A stretch of DNA of 64,000 nucleotides from an uncultured bacterium (GTDB taxonomy: Bacteria; Bacillota; Clostridia; Oscillospirales; Oscillospiraceae), in NCBI GenBank assembly GCA_946548895.1, contig CAMNQF010000001.1, positions 124,001-188,000 of the forward strand, in the 5' to 3' direction. How positions within the stretch are numbered: the stretch's first letter is position 1; the number at the start of each line of letters is the position of its first letter. This document shows, piece by piece, positions 54,901-61,605 of the stretch. Position numbers and translations under genes: made by a program. The notes below the pieces were generated by a model, which was not told where the DNA came from, did no database searches, and saw only the letters and a list, made by a program, of their open reading frames with translations.

Positions 54901-55930
54901 GTATGGCGCGCCGCCGGCGGGAGAGGAGCGCCTCCCGCCAAACCTGCTGGTGATCTCCAGCGAGCTGCTCGGCGTTTTGCTGGCAAAATGCGTGCGCGAC
55001 AGCGCGGGGGCCGATCCGGTAAAGCTGATTTACCGCATACTGTCCGACTTGCAAGGCAGCTTCATCTTGAATGGCGCCTCGTTCTTCCGGGCATATGGCC
55101 CTATCTCCGACCTCATCAAGGGATATTTGCATACCGAACCAGACAAAACAAAGCCAGGGCTGCTGTATTACAGCGGCGTAGCCGATCCTGGAGCCGGTTC
55201 GCCCTGCGCGGTTGTCCCCTGGGGGGATATCGGCGAAGAAGAGAAGAAATTGTTCAAGCCAATCATTGCTTTTTACCACCCGGCTCTCCTTTTCAGCAAG
55301 ACGGCCAAAGCGCTGCTGCAGGAGTGCGGCACCATCCTTTGTTCGGAGGACGACTATGAAACCGTCGAAAAAGATTACGGCAGCAAGGAAATCACAGTCA
55401 TAAAAAACAGCGACATCAATGATGCGTTAGAGGTTGTTGTCAAAACGATTCATCAGCCCGCGCACGTTAATTATGAATTTGATTTTGGGATTTCACTGCG
55501 CGGGCGCTATCTGGATAAAATGAACCTGCTGAAGGGGGAGCTGGAAAAGTGCGGCAAGCGGGTTCTCCTGATGGAAAAGGATGACTTCCCGCAGCGCATA
55601 GCTGGAAGCGGTCTCATTGAAGCGCTCCATAGAGAATTTTCCCGCTGCCGCCATATCGTGATCTGCGATACGATTGACTACGATCAGAGCCCGTACACCG
55701 CGATGGTCGAGTTGAATGTTGTCATGGATAAAATCTTTTCGGCGCTGAACACAGGCTGCCGCTATCCGATTTACCGGGTGAGGATGCCGGATGTGGAGCC
55801 AAGCCATGTTTTGAAGTGCCTGTTCCGCGACGATGACGACACCTATTCTGACGGCGACGTCCATGGGCTGGCGCAGCGTCTTGTTGATAAAAGCGAGGCG
55901 GTCGACAAGAGCAACCAATCCACCCCTTGA
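51998..55930 (+). CDS. Ski2-like SF2 helicase with C-terminal TIR-like domain
   Basis: 1310 residues, start behind AAGGGAAAGGGG. Helicase motifs: I GATSSGKTLL (Lys61), Ia PLRALVTAQ, II VIVDELQML (Asp169, DELQ), III GLTTSES, IV ILIFTNAKWNTRE, V VCTETLMVGMNLPAD, VI NNFVGRAGRLG (455-459). After a long helical middle, residues about 1157-1300 look like a TIR domain: EFDFGISLRGRYLDKMNLLK, LEKCGKRVLLMEKDDFPQRI, HIVICDTIDYDQSPYTAMVE; Glu1238 in TAMVELN sits where TIR NADases carry the catalytic Glu. Coupling of a nucleic-acid motor to a TIR effector suggests abortive-infection-type defence. The TIR call is by eye. Confidence 0.8.
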   Translation: MTLRERLEEHKLNGETFAAGRETHNNWDGQLTAMQDAVLADEHFWDTAKNLIIQGATSSGKTLLAEIAAYRQITDEKIWRKKVIFLVPLRALVTAQCNQIKRDFQNVTLNGKHLEIFESSADYQDHDAQIMMGDYDIAVIVYEKFFALLSSGQSRENNMLKNCGLVIVDELQMLSTKDRGPKMEFSIMRLLEMHRVKEEGDEEPEENIRIIGLTTSESGVEDLGAWMKANIVGNAIRPVPLRQYIVSYDTGKMMYKDIAGEGDPAKPDDANGNPDKVEEISLLAKFDSGNCDKDKKQRCLYSLLATWLEPNKEKKILIFTNAKWNTREIANGIVRKFPQFEPPAAENAERRAELREQFHRVLVEFSDEDGVNDLERLISKGVAFHHSGLPAIVRTMIEDDFRDENGHIQIVVCTETLMVGMNLPADIVILYDGTTYRGGKIPVPLSVQSYNNFVGRAGRLGMNSAPNYRGKSYLLTENLERDYSRYTADRKTAVKSSFRSGSPEVLAPYFLNWIGKEHTVEERIQSGLRINFCYHKEIWDEAVIKKDAEAILDQLKNAVPTPQKRLIIKRKNGSHILSNLGNALAPYALNLDTCKILIEYMLQKPISESDIWFLAPDDESSVCPPKPLIELILTICSCEEVDKSPAISVFGNESEVKALNRSLQDYLKQIYPKRQDEEPQEDEWDCEDEDACKKLTRIAYSSYIAEPEELRQVVRTLILCLWLAGYRVRKIKEILRLNSAAFSTSDIERISEAAAYLVEAASKCQDILLDSKDAPALYRLSIRMKYGIPHELHCLANTHVRGITRNQLLTIWRKAQQVHKTPRDYIMASFNPHHQALRKALQARERVNNYYQQIENIQEEDQSHICKELSSHLQNMDMHSGAGARGCRDAIHSILTAVSERQENGWSIIPAQNELEFTFMTENQRSYCLRFGLFDMGENSDEWFTQIRDFDCQPTRDRNQHQVNIAVLYGAPPAGEERLPPNLLVISSELLGVLLAKCVRDSAGADPVKLIYRILSDLQGSFILNGASFFRAYGPISDLIKGYLHTEPDKTKPGLLYYSGVADPGAGSPCAVVPWGDIGEEEKKLFKPIIAFYHPALLFSKTAKALLQECGTILCSEDDYETVEKDYGSKEITVIKNSDINDALEVVVKTIHQPAHVNYEFDFGISLRGRYLDKMNLLKGELEKCGKRVLLMEKDDFPQRIAGSGLIEALHREFSRCRHIVICDTIDYDQSPYTAMVELNVVMDKIFSALNTGCRYPIYRVRMPDVEPSHVLKCLFRDDDDTYSDGDVHGLAQRLVDKSEAVDKSNQSTP

Positions 55931-55964
55931 ACGCGCCCACGGGGTGGGGATCCCCAAAGGGCCG

Positions 55965-57020
55965 CTATTGGATTACTTCCGCAATGGTGCCGCCGCCCAG
56001 GACGCGGCCGCTCCCGTCGTAAACCACTGCCGCCTGTCCCGGCGTGACAGCCCGCTGGGGATGGCCGAATTCCAGCCGCACCCGGCCCGCTTCGGGGAAC
56101 ACCGCCGCCGGCTGCTCTGTTTGGCGGTAGCGGGTTTTGACCAGGGCCCGGAAGGGCCCGGAGGGCGGTTCGGTGAGCCAGTTCCAATCCGCCGCCATAC
56201 AGCCCCTGGAATACAGCGCCTCCTCCGGCCCCACGGTGACGGTGTTTGCCTCCATGCACTTGGCGCACACGTAGATCCGCCCGGGGGACGATACCCCCAC
56301 CCCCCGGCGCTGTCCGATGGTGAGCCCCGCCGCCCCCCGGTGCCGGCCGACGACCTTTCCGCCCAGGTCCAGAATGTCCCCGGCGGGATAAGACCTGCCG
56401 GTGTATCGCTCCAGAAAGGCCAAGTAATCCCCGTCGGGGATGAAGCAGATGTCCTGGCTGTCGCGCTTGCGGGCGTTGGGAAAGCCCTCCCGCTCCGCGA
56501 TGGCCCGGACCTGTGCCTTGGTCAGCCCGCCCAGGGGAAAGCGGGTGTAGGCCAGCCGCTCCCGGGGAATGGGGTAGAGCACATAGCTCTGGTCCCGGCT
56601 CAGGTCGGCGGCCTTGGACAGGTGGAAGCCGTTCCCGCCACAATCTGTAATTTGAGCGTAGTGCCCGGTGGCGATATAGCGGCAGTCCAGCTCCCGGGCC
56701 TTCTCATACAGCAGTCCGAATTTTAAAAAGCGGTTGCAGTCCACGCAGGGATTGGGGGTATCCCCCCGCTCATAGGCGTCCACAAACCGGCGGACCACCT
56801 TCTCTTCAAAGCTGGCTGTCAGGTCGAACACATGGTGGGGGATGCCCAGTCGGGCGGCTGCCTGGCGGGCGTCCTCCTCGTCCTGGGGGGCGCCGCCCAG
56901 CAGCCTCATGGTAGCCCCCACGCAGTCGAACCCCTGCTCCTTCAGCAGCCAGACCGCGACGCTGGAATCTACCCCGCCGCTCATGGCCGCCAGCACTCGA
57001 ACTCCATTGTTTCCCATCAT
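55965..57020 (-). CDS. mnmA: tRNA-specific 2-thiouridylase MnmA
   Basis: 351 residues. ATP-dependent thiolation of U34 in tRNA Lys/Glu/Gln. PP-loop AAMSGGVDSSVAVWLL near the N terminus; nucleophile Cys in PNPCVDCNRFLKF (about residue 100), second catalytic Cys in SQDICFIPDGDY (about 195), and HRGAAGLTIGQRRG. A GGGGGGTG ribosome site and a consensus promoter precede it. Tail-to-tail with the helicase-TIR gene, 34 bases apart. Confidence 0.95.
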   Translation of the reverse strand: MMGNNGVRVLAAMSGGVDSSVAVWLLKEQGFDCVGATMRLLGGAPQDEEDARQAAARLGIPHHVFDLTASFEEKVVRRFVDAYERGDTPNPCVDCNRFLKFGLLYEKARELDCRYIATGHYAQITDCGGNGFHLSKAADLSRDQSYVLYPIPRERLAYTRFPLGGLTKAQVRAIAEREGFPNARKRDSQDICFIPDGDYLAFLERYTGRSYPAGDILDLGGKVVGRHRGAAGLTIGQRRGVGVSSPGRIYVCAKCMEANTVTVGPEEALYSRGCMAADWNWLTEPPSGPFRALVKTRYRQTEQPAAVFPEAGRVRLEFGHPQRAVTPGQAAVVYDGSGRVLGGGTIAEVIQ

Positions 57021-57046
57021 TCCGCACCCCCCGATTGATTCCCTGT

Positions 57047-57075
57047 ATTATAGCTGGTCCGCCCTTCGGTGTCAA
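57047..57075 (-). promoter_or_regulatory. Promoter of mnmA
   Basis: On the minus strand TTGACA (57075-57070) and TATAAT (57052-57047), both consensus, with a 17-bp spacer. Confidence 0.85.
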
Positions 57076-57166
57076 GGAAAAGGCCCGGGCCGCGGGCCCC
57101 GCTCAGAAGAAAATCACCCCGCGGCGGCACCGAGTGAACACCACAGGGCTTGAAATGAGCCGGCGC

Positions 57167-57196
57167 TTGACAGGGACCTTGGCAATAGGATAAAAT
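57167..57196 (+). promoter_or_regulatory. Promoter of the HxlR-type regulator
   Basis: TTGACA (57167-57172) and TAAAAT (57191-57196) with an 18-bp spacer. Confidence 0.7.
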
Positions 57197-57246
57197 TGGG
57201 CTGTACACCCCAAATGGAAACTATGAGTCTTATGGAGGGTAACGTG

Positions 57247-57573
57247 ATGGCGGCAGCCAAAGAGAGGCCGGCCTGCCCGGTGGAAATAACGCTGACCCTA
57301 ATCAGCGATAAATGGAAGGTGCTGATCCTGCGGGATCTGCTTCAGGGGACAAAGCGCTTCGGGGAATTGAAAAAATCTCTTGGCGGTGTGAGCCCAAAGG
57401 TGCTCACCGCCCAGCTCCGGCAGATGGAGGAGAGCGGCCTGTTGGTTCGAACTGTCTATCCAGAAGTGCCGCCGCGGGTGGAGTACGCGCTGACGGAGCT
57501 GGGATACAGCCTGAAGCCCATTTTGGACGCCATGCGGAATTGGGGCGAGGAATACAGGGCAAAAAACACGTGA
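57247..57573 (+). CDS. HxlR family winged-helix regulator
   Basis: 108 residues, start behind ATGGAGGG. Conserved CPVEITLTLISDKWKVLILRDL near the N terminus (with the redox- or ligand-sensing Cys), the recognition helix region GVSPKVLTAQLRQMEESGLL and the wing VPPRVEYALTELGYSL. HxlR/MarR-like proteins respond to aldehydes, quinones or oxidants and usually control an adjacent reductase; no such gene is adjacent here. Confidence 0.88.
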   Translation: MAAAKERPACPVEITLTLISDKWKVLILRDLLQGTKRFGELKKSLGGVSPKVLTAQLRQMEESGLLVRTVYPEVPPRVEYALTELGYSLKPILDAMRNWGEEYRAKNT

Positions 57574-57766
57574 GGAATCACGATGGAGGACGGCCCCCGC
57601 CACGGACTTTGCGTGTAACACGATATAAGTTAAGAAATGTCGCCGTTTGGCCAAATGCAGGGCGTTTTTTCGCGAAAACGGATTGCCTGTATACCGCTGG
57701 GCGAGGTGCCGGCGCGTATCATAAACCTGAAATTAACAAAGGAAAGCGGGAAGCCTCAAAAAAGTA

Positions 57767-57795
57767 TTGTCATGGGCAGCCAATTAGTATATAAT
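57767..57795 (+). promoter_or_regulatory. Promoter of the TetR-type regulator
   Basis: TTGTCA (57767-57772) and TATAAT (57790-57795) with a 17-bp spacer. Confidence 0.75.
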
Positions 57796-57840
57796 TCCTG
57801 TTGGATTAGGAGACAGGAGAAGCGGTTATCGCGGGGGGAA

Positions 57841-58464
57841 GTGATTACTCTGGATAACACCAAAACGCGAATCATACTTGCGGCAATGAAGGCTGTGCGG
57901 CAGTATGGCCTGGAGGGTGTGCGCATCCAGAATGTCAGCGAGCTGGCAGGGATTTCGTCCGGGGCGATTTACCGTCACTTTGATGGCAAGGAACAACTGC
58001 TGATAGAGTGTTTTACTTATGTGGACAAACAGGCGGCAGCGATTTTTGAACATTTGAAGTTCAATCCTTTGGTCATGCTCACTGACCCTATGGGAGCGGT
58101 AAAAGGACTGTGGCTACCTTATTTTCGGTTTTGGACGTCCCACCCAGATGAAACAGTATTCTACCACCGTTTCCGGGATAGCACGTTTTTCCCTCAATAT
58201 GACAGAGAGCGGGACTCCACCTATTTCAAGACGTTTGCCGGAATGGTCCGCGTCTTCATGGTGACGTTTCCCAGCCTGCGCCGTATGAATCAGGACCTGT
58301 TGTGGCTCCATGTCCTCACGTCTACCGTCATGTATGCGAAATATGTGGTGGAGGGAACGCTGCCAAACAGTCAGGAAACCGAGGACACCGTATTTCAGCT
58401 GCTGACCACTGGACTGAGTGGCTATTTAAAACCAGACGACTTCCCAAAAACTGGGCAAGGCTAA
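57841..58464 (+). CDS. TetR/AcrR family transcriptional regulator
   Basis: 207 residues from a GTG start behind GGGGGGA; the promoter at 57767-57795 rules out the longer frame. HTH: TRIILAAMKAVRQYGLEG, then VSELAGISSGAIYRHFDGKEQLL. The C-terminal domain (FYHRFRDSTFFPQYDRERDS) is unassigned. Targets unknown; no divergent partner. The stop lies inside the following hairpin. Confidence 0.85.
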   Translation: MITLDNTKTRIILAAMKAVRQYGLEGVRIQNVSELAGISSGAIYRHFDGKEQLLIECFTYVDKQAAAIFEHLKFNPLVMLTDPMGAVKGLWLPYFRFWTSHPDETVFYHRFRDSTFFPQYDRERDSTYFKTFAGMVRVFMVTFPSLRRMNQDLLWLHVLTSTVMYAKYVVEGTLPNSQETEDTVFQLLTTGLSGYLKPDDFPKTGQG

Positions 58465-58498
58465 AAATGTACCGCTGAAAGGCGGTTCATTTTTAGCC
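58459..58498 (+). terminator. Terminator overlapping the TetR stop
   Basis: GGCTAAAAATG (58459-58469) pairs with CATTTTTAGCC (58488-58498), with an inner ACCGC / GCGGT stem; the TAA stop is inside the left arm. Confidence 0.75.
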
Positions 58499-58650
58499 GC
58501 ATGATTGCGAGCATTCACTCGCCCCCGGCCAAAGCACCGCTGCCGGGGCGAAATTTTAGGGCTATAGGGGGGTGAACATTCACTTACTTTGGAATAACCT
58601 TCTTTCTATTCGGGAAACTATCAACATCGAATACAAAGGAGGCTATTGCC

Positions 58651-59691
58651 ATGTCCAGTCAGGAAGCGGCTTTTATCGTTGACGCGGTTGAAAAGAAGCA
58701 TTCACTCCTTTTCAGCCTATGCAGCGCATCAGCGCCCCATAGGCCGCAAATCGGCCGCGCGCCGGACAACATAGACAGTGTGCGGGCGTTGCCCGGCAGC
58801 GGCACCGCCGCTGTTCGAAAACCGATAAGACCGACTTTCCAGTGCGCTGACGGCACAATCCATGCCGGCCATATCGCCCAATATGCGGCACACCTCCAGG
58901 AAGAGGAGCGGGCAAAAAACACCATAAAGAAATATGTCCATGATCTTCACGGCCTAATGGCGTTTTTGAGCGGACAGCCAATCACAAAAGGGGCTGTGAT
59001 TGCGTGGAAAGAACACTTGGCGGAAATCTATGCCCCGGCCACTGTCAATTCCATGCTGGCGGCGGCCAATGGCTTTTTCCGTTTTATGGACTGGCCGAAG
59101 CTGTCTGTCAGGCCGCTGAAGATACAGCGCCCCCTTTTCTGCGACGAAAGCCGGGAAATGACCCGCGCTGAATATGTACGTTTGGTGGATGAGGCCCGGC
59201 GGCAGGGAAATGAGCGGCTGGCCCTGCTGCTTCAGACGGTATGCGCCACCGGCATCCGGGTGTCGGAACTTCGGTTTATCACTGTGGAAGCGGTGAACCT
59301 GGGCCGGACGGCGGTCAGCAACAAGGGGAAGCGGCGAACTGTCTTTCTGCCGGGGAAGCTGTGCGGGCTGCTGAAAAAATACCTGAAAAAGCAAAAAATC
59401 ACCGATGGATCGGTGTTTGTGACGCGGACGGGAAAGCCCTTGGACCGCTCCAATATTTGGCGTGACATGAAAGCCTTGTGTGAGCGCGCCGGGGTGGAGC
59501 CGGGCAAGGTGTTCCCCCACAACCTGCGGCACCTGTTTGCCCGGACGTATTACGCGCTGGAAAAGGATTTGTCCCGGCTGGCGGATATTTTGGGCCATTC
59601 CAACATCAGTACCACCCGTATTTATACCGCGGAGAGCGGTTCTGTTCACGCTCGGCAAATGGAGCGGCTGGGGCTGATCCTTACAACTTAA
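58651..59691 (+). CDS. Tyrosine recombinase, probable inverter of the adjacent DNA switch
   Basis: 346 residues, start behind AAAGGAGG. After an unassigned N terminus (1-70), a SAM-like core-binding domain (about 75-160, HIAQYAAHLQEEERAKNTIK) and a complete catalytic domain: Arg in CATGIRVSELR, Lys in SNKGKRRT, HxxR in PHNLRHLFA, His in LGHSNISTT and Tyr in RIYTAE. The last codons and stop lie inside the left 24-bp inverted repeat of a putative invertible element, and no phage or transposon genes adjoin, so it is likely a dedicated inversion enzyme rather than an element integrase. Confidence 0.88.
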   Translation: MSSQEAAFIVDAVEKKHSLLFSLCSASAPHRPQIGRAPDNIDSVRALPGSGTAAVRKPIRPTFQCADGTIHAGHIAQYAAHLQEEERAKNTIKKYVHDLHGLMAFLSGQPITKGAVIAWKEHLAEIYAPATVNSMLAAANGFFRFMDWPKLSVRPLKIQRPLFCDESREMTRAEYVRLVDEARRQGNERLALLLQTVCATGIRVSELRFITVEAVNLGRTAVSNKGKRRTVFLPGKLCGLLKKYLKKQKITDGSVFVTRTGKPLDRSNIWRDMKALCERAGVEPGKVFPHNLRHLFARTYYALEKDLSRLADILGHSNISTTRIYTAESGSVHARQMERLGLILTT

Positions 59692-59928
59692 TTTTTGTTA
59701 TGTTGTTGTTCCGGCAAAAAGAAGCTAGCATACATATCCGTATTATACAGAAAGTCCGGCTTTTTTACAAGCCTTTTTCCAAATCTAAACGCGAAAGAAC
59801 CGACGGGATGCGCTCTGCTCCAGATCTCGCCTGCCTTTTTGTGCCCGCTATCGGGTTTCTTGCTTTCTCCGCGATGAAATCTGAGATACAATATTCTAAT
59901 TAATACAACATAACAAAAATGAAGTTGT
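59683..59928. repeat. Putative invertible DNA switch: 24-bp inverted repeats around a 198-bp promoter segment
   Basis: Left repeat 59683-59706 begins ACAACTTAATTTTTGTTATG; the reverse complement of right repeat 59905-59928 begins ACAACTTCATTTTTGTTATG. The arms match at 23 of 24 positions, the one difference being at 59690. They enclose 198 bp without a gene but with a strong promoter that currently points left. The element lies between a tyrosine recombinase and a GGDEF/PilZ/adhesin operon. As read here the operon has no good promoter of its own, so this is probably the OFF orientation. Confidence 0.8.
59742..59770 (-). promoter_or_regulatory. Promoter inside the invertible segment, facing the recombinase
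   Basis: On the minus strand TTGTAA (59770-59765) and TATAAT (59747-59742) with a 17-bp spacer. Mirrored within the repeats it would lie at 59841-59869 and face the GGDEF gene, about 95 bases upstream of its ATG. Confidence 0.75.
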
Positions 59929-59968
59929 TATGAGGGACATTTGAGTAAACATAGTGAGGAGTGCAGTT

Positions 59969-60886
59969 ATGGAAAAAATACTGATTGTCGATGACAGCCT
60001 CTTGCAAGCGACACAGCTGAAGGCAATTATAGATGACGAATATGACGTCACCATCGCGCAGACGGCGGAAGATGGCCTGCGCAGAGCGAGCGACGAAGAT
60101 TTTTCCCTCATTCTGCTGGATGTTGTGATGCCGGAAATGGATGGGTTTACGCTGCTAAAAAAATTGCAGGAGGAAATCATTACCCAAAATGTTCCGGTCA
60201 TTTTGATCACCAGCCTCGCGGACGTGGCAAATGAGCAGCATGGTCTCATTTTAGGGGCCGTGGATTATATTACGAAGCCGTATATTCCCCTGATCGTCAA
60301 AGCGAGGGTAAACACGCACGTCAAACTCTACCAATACCGCAGGCAGATTGAGGAACAATCCATGACCGACCAGCTGACCGGGATTGCCAACCGCCGCAGG
60401 TATGACCGCTACAGTCTGGCGAAATGGAACGAAGCGGCCCGGCTGCAAATTCCTTTTTCCATCTGTATGTTCGATATTGACCATTTCAAAGTGTATAACG
60501 ACACATTTGGCCACCCCGCGGGGGATAAAGTGATCGCCGCCATCGCGAAAACACTATCCTCCTATCTGAAACGCAGCACGGACTTTGTGGCCCGCTACGG
60601 GGGAGAGGAGTTTGTGGCGCTCTCCACGGGCGATTCCTCTGCAAAAATGTTTGAGCACCTGAAAAAAATCCGGCAGGCCATAGAAGACCTGCACATCCCC
60701 CACAGCCCAACCGTATCCGAGTGGGTGACTGTCAGCGTGGGCGGCGTTACCATCATCCCTGAAGCGGGGGGCGCCTATGACGTTTATCTAAAAATTGCTG
60801 ACACCATGCTGTACGACGCGAAAAAGCATGGGCGCAACAGAGTCGTTTGGGCTGACGAGCAGCTAAAGCAGATATTCGAAAAGTAA
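59969..60886 (+). CDS. Response regulator with GGDEF (diguanylate cyclase) domain
   Basis: 305 residues, start behind GAGGAG. Receiver domain 1-120 (ILIVDDSLLQATQ; phospho-acceptor Asp51 in LILLDVVMPEMDG; Lys in ITKPY) and GGDEF domain 140-300 (DQLTGIANRRRYD, FDIDHFKVYND, active site ARYGGEEFVAL). An RSTD five residues before GGEEF is a product-inhibition I-site. It should make c-di-GMP when phosphorylated; no histidine kinase is adjacent. First gene after the invertible switch. Confidence 0.93.
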   Translation: MEKILIVDDSLLQATQLKAIIDDEYDVTIAQTAEDGLRRASDEDFSLILLDVVMPEMDGFTLLKKLQEEIITQNVPVILITSLADVANEQHGLILGAVDYITKPYIPLIVKARVNTHVKLYQYRRQIEEQSMTDQLTGIANRRRYDRYSLAKWNEAARLQIPFSICMFDIDHFKVYNDTFGHPAGDKVIAAIAKTLSSYLKRSTDFVARYGGEEFVALSTGDSSAKMFEHLKKIRQAIEDLHIPHSPTVSEWVTVSVGGVTIIPEAGGAYDVYLKIADTMLYDAKKHGRNRVVWADEQLKQIFEK

Positions 60887-60905
60887 ACAGAACTTGGAGG
60901 AAATC

Positions 60906-61592
60906 ATGAAATTGTTCCACCTGTTTGGAAGGAAAAGGGGTGCGCCGCCTCAAGAGGCTGAAAAGCAAACCGGCGCGGACGAGTGGGAAGTCTATTCGGG
61001 GATGCGGGTAGAGGTGACGACCGTTAGCGGCCATATCCTTTTCGTGGCGAAGCTGATGAGCCTGCACGGAAGCCACGCGGAACTGCACCAGTATTCGAAA
61101 GCGGAGATTGCTCAAGAGGAACCCACTCCTGTGAAGATACGCGGGTACAACGACAGAGATCGAAAGGCTGTCTGCATGGAGGGCGTGATTTCGCCCCTGC
61201 CGCAGAATAAATGGTCGGTTGCGGGATTAAAAGTATGCCGGGTGGGAAATGACCGCGCCTTTTTTCGCCTTGACACGAACCTTGACGCGACCGCTACCAT
61301 GTTCAGGGGCTTGGAAATGGGGGAAAAACCGTGCAAGCTGCTGAATATCAGCATAGGCGGAGCCTGCATTAGTTCGGAATCCAGATACCATGACGGCGAT
61401 AAATTTTTATTGAAGGTCAGGCTGCTGGAGGACAGGCCGGAGTCAGCCCTGTTTTCTCAGGTGGTGCGCGTCCTTGAAAAGGGCGGCGCCGGCTTTGAGT
61501 ACGGATGCCGGTTTTTGGAGCTGACCGAAGCCGATCAGGAGCAGATTACACAGAACATTTTCGCGGCGCAGAGACAGAAAAGAGGACATTAA
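60906..61592 (+). CDS. PilZ domain c-di-GMP receptor
   Basis: 228 residues, start behind TTGGAGG. The N-terminal part (about 30-120) is a YcgR_2-like beta domain (EWEVYSGMRVEVTT); the PilZ domain (about 120-220) has RAFFR (RxxxR) and NISIGGACI (D/NxSxxG), the c-di-GMP-binding motifs. It presumably relays the signal made by the upstream cyclase, for example to secretion or surface display of the following adhesin. 19 bases after the GGDEF gene. Confidence 0.88.
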   Translation: MKLFHLFGRKRGAPPQEAEKQTGADEWEVYSGMRVEVTTVSGHILFVAKLMSLHGSHAELHQYSKAEIAQEEPTPVKIRGYNDRDRKAVCMEGVISPLPQNKWSVAGLKVCRVGNDRAFFRLDTNLDATATMFRGLEMGEKPCKLLNISIGGACISSESRYHDGDKFLLKVRLLEDRPESALFSQVVRVLEKGGAGFEYGCRFLELTEADQEQITQNIFAAQRQKRGH

Positions 61593-61605
61593 AGGAGAAT
61601 ACGAA

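Noticed and set aside
58651..59691. Integrase of a prophage or conjugative element
   Set aside because: No excisionase, relaxase, phage or attachment-site/tRNA sequence is adjacent, whereas inverted repeats enclosing a promoter directly abut its stop codon.
59688..59903. Short open frames on both strands inside the invertible segment
   Set aside because: No ribosome sites, they overlap the promoter and the inverted repeats, and their translations have no recognisable features.
60899..61605. c-di-GMP riboswitch before the PilZ or adhesin gene
   Set aside because: The gaps are only 13-19 bases, far too short for a GEMM aptamer.
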